A stretch of DNA of 64,000 nucleotides from Hirundichthys speculiger (GCA_018398805.1 JAGFBZ010000860.1:911501-975500), one strand, 5' to 3'; shown: positions 32,117-44,228, counted from the first letter of the stretch. The notes: generated from the letters alone by a model not told the origin. Numbers and translations: made by a program.

Positions 32117-34055
32117 TGTTTGTTTTCAGGGTTTTTATTTCTCAATATTACCTTTTTTTTCTGCTTTTTGTGTTTTCCACCTTTTTCCACCATAAGTCCA
32201 CACATATGCCAGGTATGGTACTGTTGAACTGACTGGCACCAATGCACATGGACAATTAATCAAGTGTCCTATTTAAACTAATTGTTCACCGGGTCGAAGT
32301 TGGTATGAACTCTGGAAACATTTGAGCATCTTGAAAAAAACGATTTTATGTGCAATAAAGGCCCCCAAAAAATTAAGAAATGTGACCAAAACATTTGGAC
32401 AGATGATTTCAAAACTGACCCTGATTCCACTGGTTCTGTTCCTCTCACACGCTCTGTCAGCTTCATTGTCGTCAGTGGCCAATTTATTCAGAATCCCTGA
32501 GCCAAAAACTTGAGGTTTAGGCTTCTGCAGCGGCCTGTGGGTGTCTGGGCTAGACATTCATTATCATGCAAGAGGAAGAGCTCCAGCATATTGCTTGAAG
32601 TCATCTGTACCTCCTTTTGCTTTGCATCACATTGACTCACCGCACTGAATCAAACCGCACTAACCTATAGAAGTAAATCCTCTAGTGTTGCATCAATAGC
32701 TGATTCAGTTTGTATTTTGAATAAATCAGTTGCTGGCACTGAGATATGTGCAGCAGCTGCCTCAGTCAAGGACATGCACAACATTTTTGTGTATAGGTAA
32801 ACAGATACACTGCACAGACGGCAAAGCTTGTCGTCTCTTCAGTCATCAGATACATGTAGCCCATGTGCATGGATAGATGGATAGAACATGCCTTATTTCT
32901 CTTCGTCACGTGTGCTTGCACAAGCGCAGGTGGCTGAAAGTGTGTCCTCATTAGTAAAATATACTCCCCCTACCAGACCAGCCTTTTATCCCAGCCCACC
33001 CTTGAGAGGATGAGGCGGTCAGTTCCCTGTTTCATTTACCTCTGGTCATGCAAGACTGCTCCAGCGTCTCTGGCCGTCTCCTCTCGGTAAATCAGAGATA
33101 GCGCCGGGCGCCCAGCCGTGGCGGTGACTCCATTTATGATATTCTATAGGATCCCGGTCATCGAGGGGAGCGAAATGTAGGGGCACTAAACCTCACAGAT
33201 CCGTGCAGGGGTCACAGGGTGCTTGAGAATCACATGCACAAGAGCCGGTCTTCTTTCCATCTCAATGAAGTGTGTCATTGAAAACCTCATTAAGCAGCAG
33301 CTCTACAGAGTTCAGTGTTTATTCTGCTCAACGTCCTCTAGGTTTGTTATCATGCTGTGACAGTTTCTATTTGCAGGTGGTGGAAACAGTTTCCTCCCTC
33401 TCTCCCCCGTCTACCCTTCCTTTCTTTCAAATCGCAGAACATGAGAGAGACTGTCATCAGCCGCCAATTTGCAATTTTGTGCAACTCCAGTGGTGTTGAC
33501 GTTATAAGCAGCGAGTTAGTGCAACGGCTTGAACTGCACTGCAGTAAAATCATTTTGAGAAATGTACAAAATCACCAAACAGGCAGATAGACTTTCATGC
33601 AAATCTGAAGCACCGTCAGGTTACTCTGTGGTCGTCTGTCTCAGTGGGCAGAACATGACACGAACACTTCTCATGGGTAGAAAAAGTGCCCTCTGTGCAG
33701 CTCAGTATGCAGCAGGAGAGTGATTAAAAACGCTGCTGATGCTGCGAGCATAACAATCATCAAGGTACTGAGACACTACCTTCATGTCTATATATGTGTG
33801 CATGTAATATGCACGTATATGGCATGGGAGGCTGGAAAAGACCATCAAACAAAAACGAAACCTGAAGGAAATTTGTACAACTAATTACATTAATTGGCAA
33901 CAGGTCAGTGACACTATTGGGTATAAAAAGAGTAATTTAGGATGCCTGTCAGAAGTAAAGGCAGACAGAGGTTCACCAGTCTGTGAAAAACACCATCCAC
34001 AAGCATAAATAATGATTTTTACAGTTATTCAGTGTAAAATTGTGAAGACGTAGAC
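32117..34055. other. unassigned stretch
   Basis: About 1.9 kb with no recognised gene or repeat family. Confidence 0.4.
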
Positions 34056-35351
34056 CACATTGTCAAACACAGGGCTTATGTGGCCCTCGAGAGCTTGGGT
34101 GTGATTGGCTTAAATTTTAAACCAATATTTTAAGATTTAAAATAAGCTTACATCACTTTAAAACACATATTGACGATAAACTACATCTCCCATCATGCAT
34201 TTCGCTACCCACAATGATAAGGGTAGCTATGAGCAAGATGATTTTTCAGAACACATCCAAGGCAGTTTCATGAATGATGGGAAAACAACAGTACAGTGAT
34301 CCCTTGACAATTCGCAAGTTCCGCGGGTTTTAGTTCCGTGGTTTTAGTTATACGTGGATTTTTCAGAAATATATTATATAATTTAAAAGAATTTAAAAAA
34401 TTGCATAAACATCACAGGATGTTGTGCGCGTTCTCTCACACCGAAGAAATGTTGTAAGCCAGCCTGGCCCCTTTAAGAAGGTGGCCTTATGGGTAATGGT
34501 GTGGCCTTATGGGTAATGTAGAGTGTGTGTCGTGGGACGGCAGAACAAAAACGGGGTTAGATGAAAAGTGTAGTGAGCATCAACAGCAGCCCAGCGTGTA
34601 TAGATTTACATTCTCTGTTAACCGACAGGAGCCCAACAATACAACCTGTGTGATGTTACAAGTTCCTGCAGTGCCAGAATTAAGTGCTCGTTCCATGCAG
34701 AGAAAACCAGACATTTTGTTTCGTCGTTGTTAGCGTGTTAGCCGCTACTTACGAGCCAAAAATACACAATACCAGCAGTTTTTTTACTACAGTTTAGAGA
34801 CCAGAGGCTGTGAAGGTAACAGAAAGACCACAGTTGAGCCTTTGTCTTGTTTCGCTGCAGTGCCTCGCTACTTTTGTATGATTTTTAAACATATTTTAAA
34901 CACATAGGCTCGGGGGGCTCCGGCTTCAGTTCGTGGATTTTGATTTTCGCGAGGGGGCGCCGGTCCCCATTAACCGCGAAAAATAAGGGATCACTGTATG
35001 TCTTTTGTGCTATGAGGGAGTGTCAGTCGTGAAAGAGTTTAATCTATGTCGGCATTTTGACAGCAAACATGGAGCTAAGTATTTTAGCCTACAAGAAAAA
35101 CAAAGAATCGCTTCCGCTTCTGAAACCAAGGTAATGGATCCTCTTACAACCACAAACCCTGAGTTTAATATAATAATGGGTTAAATATTTGAAACTTGAA
35201 AACATAGTAAATACAGAAACTGTTATTTAACATTATAATAAGGTGTAGTTTAATTTATTTCGATTTACATATTGCATTTTGTTAATCTGGCCCTTCGAGG
35301 GCCACCATGATGCTGATGTGGCCCTCAGTGAAAATGAGTCTGACACCCCTG
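34056..35351 (+). mobile_element. hAT element with BED-finger scrap (copy 2), split by a pogo-like element
   Basis: The left end CACATTGTCAAACAC and right end TCTGACACCCCTG match copy 1 (14768-17624), as do TGTGGCCCTCGAGAGCTTGG and the AAAGAGTTTAATCTA region. Here the LINE of copy 1 is absent. A pogo-like element occupies 34294-34996. Flanking octamers ACGTAGAC and ATCTAGAT agree only at 5 of 8. Confidence 0.85.
34294..34996 (-). mobile_element. pogo/Tigger-like non-autonomous element, complete (copy 2)
   Basis: Ends CAGTGATCCCTTG and AAGGGATCACTG are inverted repeats, flanked by TA on both sides (34292-34293, 34997-34998), the Tc1/mariner-pogo target. It is oriented opposite to the copy at 60425. 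Comparison with hAT copy 1 (ACAGTGTGTCTTTTGTG near 17250) confirms it is an insertion. No transposase frame. Confidence 0.88.
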
Positions 35352-37777
35352 ATCTAGATGATCTCATCAGCATCAGTGAGAAACACACACCTGAATGCTG
35401 CAGACCAGCAAACTGTCTAGTCTTCTGTGGAGGTGCTCACACTTGCCGATGATCAATTATTCAAGTGTGTTTCATAAGCACCACCTGCCTGCTACTTACC
35501 GCCTAAATTCCTGAGCAGCCACCGGGTACTTTGTTTTTCCACGCTCTGCTTCTGCACGCTGTCTTAGCTCTTGTTAACGAAATTAACAGAATTAAGGCGA
35601 GGTGAGCACCAGATTTCAGTCCTTCAGATTTTGCCGTCTCGTTTTGCTCCTTTTATTTTTTTTTTTCAAAGCTTTTGCAGAACAGCAGAAAATGCAGTTT
35701 TGTTGATCCTAATCTCTTTGAAGCTGTCCAGTCAATCTTTTTTGCAAAAAAAAGAGAGAGATTTAAACATCAACATGCGCTTGAGAGCCGACAATTAAGA
35801 TAACTGCTTTGAGAGATGCTGTGTTTGAGAGATTCTTGAGTTGTTCTGCAATGTTGTTTTAAAAAATGGCTATTTTAGTATTCCTCCACTGAACTTTACA
35901 TCGATGAGCCCGACTTCAATACAAGCTCCGCTGTAAAGCTCAGAGATTTGCAGGTGTATAAGTAATTGCGCACGGCGCTGTGAATATTGATCCTAATCCT
36001 CGCTATGATAATAACAGAATGGTTTTTACTCGCCGCCCCGTCGGTCTGAGCGGGGACGGCGTTTAGAGGAATCAGCAGAAGACGTGAAGGTGGATCCGGG
36101 CTTCAGAGTCGGCGTCTCCCCCCGTGGAGCCTGGCGTGGCACAGATCAAGTGAACAAAGTAGTTCACTCAGTGGAAGAGAGAGGTAAATTTACTGATTAA
36201 CAAATCTATAAGATCATGTTGCAGTGAAGTGCTTTGGTAATGTGAGGATCTGATTATGAATGGCCCGCAGCCACTCAGTCTCAGATATTCAGACCCACCT
36301 GTAGTGAAACGGAAAGCTTCGGTTTGTGTGCATGTCTGCAGTTTTCACTGTCTGGCGTCATAAATATTTATTTAGCATCTATCAGCCTTTAGGGATTAAT
36401 CAAAGTACAGCGGATAATGCACAGAACACAAGCCTCCACTGTTGGCACGCTAAGTCCATTACATGCTGTAAAGTACCAAGTATTGCCCACAGGAGACTAA
36501 TGGCTTTTTATCAAGGATCCCTGGAGGGCTGCAGCCATCCACCTCCAACAGCACAGCTTCCATTAATGTGAGGCAGGTGCAGTTCAAGAGCACATTTTCC
36601 AAAATGTACCTGCTTTAAAAGTAAAATGAGTGACATTAGTGAAACAAACAACCCACACGTTTGCCCTTTTATTTTCACGGTGAGCAACCTTCAAGACTGA
36701 GCTTCCAGTTGTAATAAAAAGCTTCTCCCCGCCGTGCTTCTAATTGACATGGTTGACACGCTCGCTTTTGTGTCTTCATAACAAACCTGTTTAAGGTCGC
36801 TCAGATGCATGAATTTGACAGTTTTCCAAATGATTCGAAAAGACTATCAGAATATAATGATACGCGTTTGGAAAGTCAAGCTTTAGTTTCCAACACGCTT
36901 CCACACATTTAAACAAGGTCATTCAGCATCCTTGTTAAGGCGGGGGTACAAACAAACATTAAACAGCTGTATTCAAGTGAGTCCCATTTACATTTCAGTC
37001 TAGTTCGTTAAGAACAGACACTGTGATCCTCATCATGTCTTAACAGGAACAGATCAGCACCGGATTTACTGTGAGCTTCAAACAGCAAGTTTTTACTCCA
37101 CCGCAGAACTAAACTTGAAAAAGAGACTTTATTTGTGTCACAGCAGACGTGAGGCACCTTGAACAGTAAAGCTGAGGAAAAACTTGTTTACACAGTAGCA
37201 GAAATAAAATGACTCCAGGTGCTTTACTGGAGTCATACTGGAGGACGAGTTCACTGCAGCGTCCTCTACGTAGAAACTTGGCTGCTGGTTCTGAAAGATG
37301 CTTGTTTAGTTGTTACAAAAATCTATAAATAAAAATGATGCAAGAATCCAGCCCAACAGTCAGGAAGACTGCAGCTCTTCCAGGGGACTTATGGATGATT
37401 TTTTAGCACCTCAGTATTCCACTAATGGAAGCTACCTGAGTACCGCGGAACGTGGCGTCTAAAGAGGAACCGCTCACACTCAGTCTTCCAGTCTTCCAGT
37501 TATTTCAGACAAAGTAGGCAGGATCACTACTCATATAGCCGTCAGTTGCTGATCTTTACTTTGTCAAAAATGACAAGAACGTAGCCTGGATTTTCTTGTG
37601 AGGTTCAGCACGTCGACATTCTTTCCTGTTTTGTACTTTCTTTCACTAAAATCAGTGTCTTCCATCTTCTCTGCACAGAGAAGTCAATTTGGCACTTCAC
37701 TTACGTCATATAACCCTTGAAGGGATAGATGTGTAGCTTCTTTGCTTTGGATCGATTTGATGTACACAGCATCGTGG
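35352..37777. other. unassigned stretch
   Basis: About 2.4 kb without a recognised repeat or gene. Possibly the most single-copy-like part of the window. Confidence 0.35.
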
Positions 37778-37785
37778 GAGCACAC

Positions 37786-38610
37786 CAGTGATGTGCGGTG
37801 AGATTCATGGCTGGTGAGGCACTGACTTCATCAGTCAGATTTACAAGCATATGAACCCTCCAGAACAACTTATTCACCATTTGATTGGCAGCAGTTAACT
37901 GTTTATGTTTAAAACCTCCTATCGTCATTCACATATAAATGCTTTACACATACAAACTGTAGCACACAAAAAAGCACATTTAATTTAAAAAAAAGTTATT
38001 ATGGTCTTACCTTTACTTATAAATGAAGTCCATGCGCCGCTCCTTCTGAAGAATAAGTGACAGCGCTTGCTGTCGCTTATTCTGCAGCCAATGTGTCGCA
38101 AGAAGAATCCCTGTGCTCACTAGTGCCCCCTAACGTGAGGCAGGAGAAGTGCGTGCCTCACCCCGTGCCTCTTCTCAGCCGTTTTATGATCGCGCCGGCA
38201 CAAGAAACACATTACACACATATAGTTGCTGTTCATTATATAAATCAGCTAAACTATGGAAACTAATTTCATAAAGCAAACGTGTTTGAACATTTTAATA
38301 GTGACATACAAAGAGACGGCGATCTGGTCTCACTACATAGCATGGCAGCACAGTTAGCCGAGTCATTGCGCAATCCATGGTGAGGCTCAGCGGGGTGCTG
38401 CCTCACCGCCTGCATCTTCTCAGTATTTGAATAGTAAATGTGAAAATTCGGCGATTTTGAATAAAAAATAATCTAAAAATGGTGAAGTTAAATGGAAAAT
38501 TACTTTATAGTACAAATCAATTGATAAATATTTCTTTCTTTCTTTTTCTTTCTTTCCATGATGGCAGGTGAGGCACGGCCTCCCCTGCCTCACCTGACCG
38601 CACGTCACTG
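37786..38610. mobile_element. hAT-like element, near-perfect 8-bp TSD
   Basis: Ends CAGTGATGTGCGGTGAG and CTGACCGCACGTCACTG are inverted repeats. Flanking octamers GAGCACAC (37778-37785) and GACCACAC (38611-38618) match at 7 of 8. The interior repeats GGTGAGGCAC-type words. No transposase frame. Confidence 0.9.
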
Positions 38611-38627
38611 GACCACACCGTGGTCGT

Positions 38628-39543
38628 TTGATGATAGAAAAATTACGGAAGCAAAGAGAAAGTGTTATCAGTCACCTTGAGACTCTCTCTATAGAACCTA
38701 AAAATCAGGTCAGAAATTTAGGGGTAATATCTGATTCAGGCTTGAACTTTAAAAGCCACATTGAAGCAATAACATCAGCAGCTTTTTACCATCTACAAAC
38801 ATTGCCAGAATCAAAAAATTATTGACTAAACCAGATTTAGAAAGACTAATCCATGCGTTCGTCTCCAACAGATTAGACTACTGTAACGGCCTGCTCACTG
38901 GGCTCTAAAGCAGCTGTTAGACATCTGCAGTACATCCAGAACCCTGCTGCACTGGTCCTGACCAGAACCAGGAAATACGACCATATTAGTCCAGTCCTGA
39001 GCTCTCTGCACTGGTCCTGACTAGAACCAGGAGATACGACCATGTTAGTCCAGTCCTGAGGTCTCTGTACTGGTCCTGACTAGAACCAGGAGATACAACC
39101 ATATTAGTCCAGTCCTGAGCTCTCTGCACTGGTCCTGACTAGAACCAGGAGATACGACCATATTAGTCCAGTCCTGAGCTCTCTGCACTGGTCCTGACTA
39201 GAACCAGGAGATACGACCATGTTAGTCCAGTCCTGAGGTCTCTGTACTGGTCCTGACTAGAACCAGGAGATACAACCATGTTAGTCCAGTCCTGAGGTCT
39301 CTGGCTTCCTGTCACTCAGAGAATAGACTTTAAAAAACAGCTCTACTTGTGTTCAAGTCTCTTCATGGTCTAGGCCCAAAGTACATCTCTGACATGTTAG
39401 AGCCATATGAACCAACCTGGACTCTGAGAACCTCAGGTAGTGGTCTCCTGCTGGTGCTCAGGACTAAACAAGGTGAAGCTGAGATTCAGTTTTATGCTCC
39501 TAAAATCTGGAACAGTCTTCCAGAAGATGTGAGACAGACCTGA
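38628..39543 (+). pseudogene. LINE reverse transcriptase thumb/C-terminal fragment, broken by a minisatellite
   Basis: The first part (38628-38825) reads NQVRNLGVISDSGLNFKSHI and AAFYHLQTL, then after a frame break LIHAFVSNRLDYCNGLLTG (about 38850-38907). The second part (39349-39543) reads FKSLHGLGPKYISDMLEPYE, RTSGSGLLLVLRTK and APKIWNSLPEDVRQT. These are the ordered motifs of CR1-clade pol downstream of the catalytic box, as in the copy at 16150-17019 but clearly a different subfamily. The missing link between them is taken up by six 59-bp units; 59 is not a multiple of 3, so the frame cannot run through. Confidence 0.8.
38951..39304. repeat. 59-bp minisatellite, six units, derived from LINE coding sequence
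   Basis: ACTGGTCCTGA recurs at 38951, 39010, 39069, 39128, 39187 and 39246, exactly 59 bp apart. Units differ at a few positions (GCACTGG or GTACTGG, ACGACC or ACAACC, CATATT or CATGTT). Confidence 0.97.
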
Positions 39544-39574
39544 ACTCTGACAATGTTCAGATCCAGACTGAAAG

Positions 39575-39730
39575 GCAGAGGTACACCCTGGACAGGTCGC
39601 CAGTTCATCGCAGCTTGATGTCTAGGGTGATCCATTCATTAGAATCAGGTTTGTCGAAGCAGGGAAACATCCAAACCATGAAGGACAGCAGCTGACATTC
39701 TGCATCCTAACGACAAATGCTGGACCAGTA
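39575..39730. repeat. pieces of two dispersed repeats
   Basis: TACACCCTGGACAGGTCGCC (39581) belongs to the dispersed family at 19015. CCATTCATTAGAATCAGG with GGGAAACATCC (39631-39670) resembles the interior of the hAT-like family at 55383. Confidence 0.45.
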
Positions 39731-39839
39731 TGTAGAAAACACTGCACACTACATCGTATGTGTAGTATGCAGTTTTGAAACTGACATTTGAGATCGTTTA
39801 AGATCGTTTCTTGCCTTCCCACCTTGTGTGATCACCTGA

Positions 39840-39858
39840 CCCCCCCCCCCCCCCCCCC
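39840..39858. repeat. poly(C) run
   Basis: Nineteen consecutive C on the plus strand. Length in assemblies of such runs is unreliable. Confidence 0.9.
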
Positions 39859-40179
39859 GATGTGTTTCACATTGTCTAATTGTCTGTCCATCTCCTTGCG
39901 TACTTGCACTTTTCTGTTGCTGTTGTCTTACTGTTTTTTTCTGCATGCAATGACGCCGTATCATTTCAAGCGCAGGGAGGATGCATCCAACAGGTCAATT
40001 TGACAACAGGTTCCCTAAGCGCAGACCCAGCAGGACCGAGAATTTAAAGACCATAAGAAAGCACATTAAGGTTGACATGCCAAAAGCACTCAGACCCAAA
40101 CATTCACCAAGCTGGCCCTGGAAACAGCAGGCCATGTAATGTCATTGACCCTAGCGAGTCCTCTGACTCGGATAACAGA

Positions 40180-40217
40180 CGCCCAAGACAACTGCCTTAA
40201 GGCAGTTGTCTTGGGCG
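40180..40217. repeat. perfect 38-bp palindrome
   Basis: CGCCCAAGACAACTGCCTT is followed immediately by its exact reverse complement, with no spacer, centred between 40198 and 40199. Confidence 0.97.
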
Positions 40218-41031
40218 GGAAGAATTCTTCCCCCTGAATTACGAATTCCAGTCTGGTATTATCGTCGACATGATCCTCTTTGAGAGTGTATACGCGCACG
40301 TGTTTCTGCACTGTGATCCGTGTGAATACATCAGGCAAAAGCTCAGCTAAAGTTTAAACCACATGCGCAAGCAACAGGGTGATAGGAGTTAACGACGTTT
40401 CAGTTCTGTTTGCTGTTTGTTTTTCACCACTGTTTCAAGCCCTGCAACTCACCGGCCAACTTTGCACTTTTACTTGTTTAACTAAACCCTCTAAAACGAA
40501 ACTTGTGTCGACTTGTGCATTTGAGTCCATCCTCTTGAGACCGCCCAACATGTGGGAAGCTGCCTTTTAACGAGCCTCGCTCTGAATATTTAGAGCATAG
40601 CTGCAGATGTTTCCCCACATCAGACCTGATGTTTTAATGTCAAACAGCAGCACTGAATGTCCAGCCTTGAAGCAACGGGGAATATGTTGTTGCATGTTAC
40701 AAAGTGCACACAGCCAGTGGACGTGCTGTATGACAAAGCTGACGGGTTCAGACGGGATCACAACACCTGAACTGAAGAGGGGGGATGAAAAGACAAACGA
40801 GGAAGATAGAAAAATAAAGCTTAGCCCGGATTTTCTCGTGAGATTCAGCTTGTTGATATTCTTCCTCATTTTGTCCTCAACCTCCTGCTAGATTGAAACC
40901 TTCGGAATCAGTGAGAGTCTGCGTAGTCGCTCTGAAAAAGTAATGACCGGATTTGACCAGTGCTGCCACCCAGAGCATGCCATTTTGGCAGTACTCAGGT
41001 TTCCCCTTTTAAGCATGTAAAATAACAGGAA

Positions 41032-41836
41032 GGCCCCGATCGTACACTTCCCGCTACCTCTGCAAACCGCTAATGCTATCTTCCGCTCCCTAAAGCCGCT
41101 ACCTGTTAATGCCGACTCCCTTACTCATATTGTAGGTGTGACAACGCCCATTTTGCCCTTTCAGCAAACTTTGGTATCTTGCGATCGCGGGTAGCAGGTA
41201 GAAGGTAGCGGATAGTCAGACCAGCCGCAACCCGCATGTTGGTGCGTACAAAAGCGCCTCTAAATGGCATCAATGCGTGTTCACCTGGTCACATGTGGAC
41301 GTGCACAAATGGCTCTACCTCTCAAATTAACTTTTGTATAAAAAGCGCGATTTGGCCTCAGTTGAACCCCTGAGAAAACGGCTTGCGTGCCAGTTAAACC
41401 ATAGACGACCAGAGCGTGTTTACTGGGAGCGCATCGACTATCTGGGACTTTCAGGTAGCTGATAGGAATTGTCTGTGTGAAAATATTTATATGTATGTAT
41501 TTATATGTATATATCAGTGCAGAGGAAGAGGAGGAAGCTCTACAGCAGAGTCCCAGAGGAGCTTTGCACAAGAGCTGCTCCTATCTGGATGAAAAGACGC
41601 TACATAGCGGTTTGCAGGTAGCGCAACCTGCTCTTAAAGGCAATGGCTACTGACGCACTGATTGGTTTAACAGGTGGAACGCCCTAACCACTCCTATGCA
41701 AAATGTAGCGGGTAGCGCAGGTGGGATAGCAGGTTTAGGAAGGTGGAAGATTGCATTATTTGCGGGGGGAACACCCCTCCTGCTACCTGCTATACCTAAA
41801 TAGCGGCTTTAGCACATCTGGCGGAAGATCGGGCCC
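41032..41836 (+). mobile_element. non-autonomous DNA element, GCGGGTAGC family, full length (copy D)
   Basis: Starts GGCCCCGATCGTACACTTCC and ends GGAAGATCGGGCCC. It is collinear with 7274-8116 throughout, including CAACCCGCATGT and the GTGCAGAGGAAGAGGAGG block. No coding frame. Confidence 0.88.
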
Positions 41837-42584
41837 GAAATCTCTTAAAGATATTAGTATCAGTTACAAATGAAATAATATCCCATATACCTTAACTATG
41901 TTTTTTTTTTCCCACTGTAGATCTTCATTTACTCTCTTAATTGATTTGAAATGGCATATTTGTATCCTAAGACACGCTTTTCTCTTTGTCTTTCTCTGTT
42001 CAGTTTTGTTTTCATCTGTTACGCTGTCTCATCTGTCTCAGTGTGGTGTGTTTCCTGGCTTTTCTATTGTTTTTTTGTCTCTTTCATTATTGTCTGTTAT
42101 TGTGCTGGAGAGGCCTCCTAACTCGATGAGATTCTCCAAATAATATGGCGTGTCATGTTGTGGTTTGACAAACAGAAGCGCCACGCTTCCACAGCCTCAT
42201 TCATTTTGCTCTCAGAGGCGTGAGCCTTGCTCCAACGGCGCCCTGCCTCAGACGTCACCCTGCCGCCTTTATTTTGCCAGCTGCGATCTCGCAAAGAATT
42301 CGCCCTTGAAAATCCCCCCTCTGAAAACAGAGGTGCAATCGTGGAGCAGTGCTGCCGACTTCTCTGATGAAACGTCTCCTCCCTGGCAGGAAAGATATAT
42401 TGAAGTGTAGCCCTTGCTAAATTATCAATTTATTTTGATGGCAGGACATAAATAGATTTGTTTAAAAAGAAGCAAGATGAGGGAAGACAACAGAGTTCAT
42501 TGTGTTTAAATGTTTAAAATACAACTGTTGTAAAATCTGTCTGAATGCAATGTATACTATTCCCAGTTAAAATGAAAAGTGTTC
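41837..42584. other. unassigned stretch
   Basis: No recognised feature apart from short T-runs. Confidence 0.4.
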
Positions 42585-42780
42585 TTTTTTTTTTTTTTTC
42601 CAAAAAACTTTATTTAAATTCTTTCAAGTTTACATGAAAGACATAGAAAACATGTAGGAAAAGTAAAAACAGTACATCAATGACAAGGACAGATAAATAA
42701 AATTACACCATATGCCAGGGGTCACACAAACAAACAGATTAAACAAAAACATTAAAATGGGAGCATAATCTCCATGTTTT
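42585..42780 (-). mobile_element. 5'-truncated retrocopy with poly(A) and 11-bp TSD
   Basis: A T-run (42585-42599) on the plus strand is a poly(A) tail on the minus strand. AATAAAG is 13-20 nt upstream of it (TTTATTTAAATTC on plus). GAAAAGTGTTC occurs exactly at 42574-42584 and 42781-42791. This is the signature of LINE-mediated reverse insertion of a transcript's 3' end. The source, a LINE 3' UTR or a host mRNA 3' UTR, is not recognised. Confidence 0.88.
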
Positions 42781-42791
42781 GAAAAGTGTTC

Positions 42792-44119
42792 ATTTTATTT
42801 TAATAAGTATAGGTTATGTGACGTTTGCCTGCATGAGCCAGCATTTGCAATTGTTTAACCTAACAGCCTTCTTATTTGTGCTCAGAGATGTCAATCATTG
42901 TTGAAGTTCCAGCCAATCCAGTAACAGCCTGGGGTAGATGGGTGGGACTTAGCGGAGAGCCGTCAATTTGTTGTGATGAAGAAAGAAAAAAAAAAACGAG
43001 TTGTCCCGTGTGGGAAAAGTAAAGGATTGTAGATGGCGACACGTTCTGTTTTTTCCTGGATGACGGACAGTTATCGAGGGTTAAGAGCTGTTGTGACCTA
43101 CAAGGAGGTAATTATGAGTGTTTAAGCTGTTTTTGTATGTATTTCGTTGTAAAACCGAGTCTTGTTAATCGCAACTAGCCATTAGCATTTGGGCTAGCGG
43201 TTTTTTAGCTTACATCATACACTGAAAGCTGTGCATTTTAACTGTGCAGTTGTAGCAAGTTATGGTTAACTCAACACAAAGTAGTGTATGGACTTATTAA
43301 GATGGGTTATCCAATTCAGGAGGAGGACATTTGGCATAAGACAGAGGAAGGAAGCTCCCGTGAATTACCGGAGACCTGTGTTCCTCCTGCTGGTGTGTGA
43401 CCTGTGGATTGATAAGAGCCAGTGGACTGTGAGTACGCCCGCGCCCTGCCGGCGGCCATCACCAAGCCCCATCACCCATCCCTTTAAATACTGTCTGGAA
43501 CTGTGAGTACGCAAACTTTAAGCACGTGCCTTTTTATTTTGTTGCTTGTAATTAGGCGAAACGGCCATTTGGTTTGAGGCCCCAACGCACCCAAGCCACG
43601 ATTCAGGCCTGCAACGGGGTTGTGTCAACTTATTAACACTGTTGCAAGGTGTGTAGGAGTGAGAGTGTGTGTGGGCCCACATTATTATTGGTTATTTTAA
43701 TTTAAGAGTGATATTTTGGTAGTTCTACAGTTTCCTGTGAAACTATAGTTGAAATTGGGTGTTATTTCTGTTTAATTTATTTTTACTGCTGAACCAGATA
43801 TATTTTTGTTATGTATTTTTACACTGATAATAACTTTACTAAAGTTGGGCCGTTGCAACTTAAATATTGTGTGGTGTTGAATTTTTGGGGTTCAAGGTAT
43901 ATGTAAAACGCATTATAAGGGAATATCAGGAGGATATAAAACAAGAGAACTCAGGTCCCGCCCATAGTTACATGAGACGGGTGTTACAGAAGCATGAAAT
44001 GTCCATCACTATTCCAATTGAGTGGTGATCAGAGAATTTAATTTCAACAGGGAGACTTATGACGACAGTGATGTCGAAAATAAAGTAGCCCTGATTGTAT
44101 GATAATGTTTCACATTACT
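42792..44119. other. unassigned stretch
   Basis: No domain recognised. CTGTGAGTACGC occurs twice (43427 and 43500). A 72-codon plus frame (43288-43506) carries no known motif. Could be an eroded LTR or element interior. Confidence 0.3.
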
Positions 44120-44220
44120 GGGATTATTTTTTATCCTCAGAAAGACTGATGTAGGGTCACTATGTTGCTGCGTGACCTCATCTCAACCAGAGTTGAGCTG
44201 TCAGACAGATGGCCTCACAT
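44120..44220. repeat. dispersed repeat, left part, split by a hAT element
   Basis: GAGCTGTCAGACAGATGGCCTCACATTT matches 61667-61710, and the continuation CGGTCCACTCAGTGACCG is at 45410-45430 across the hAT insertion. Confidence 0.6.
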
Positions 44221-44228
44221 TTATATAC

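Larger units (their letters stand above)
38619..39560 (+). mobile_element. CR1/Rex1-like LINE C-terminal fragment with internal expansion
   Basis: Plus-strand coding scraps of a LINE pol surround a tandem array at 38951-39304. The array replaces the region normally reading ARVLTRTRRxxHISPVLxSLHWLP. Confidence 0.75.
39731..41031. other. unassigned stretch with a C-run and a perfect palindrome
   Basis: Contains a 19-bp C-run (39840-39858) and a 38-bp palindrome (40180-40217). No recognised gene. Confidence 0.4.

Noticed and set aside
35352..37777. Search for host exons in the least repetitive region
   Set aside because: No open stretch with splice-site context and recognisable protein similarity was found by eye; absence cannot be proven without transcripts.
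38951..39304. Regularly spaced repeats resembling a CRISPR array
   Set aside because: Units are contiguous 59-bp tandem copies without unique spacers, in eukaryotic DNA, and derive from LINE coding sequence.
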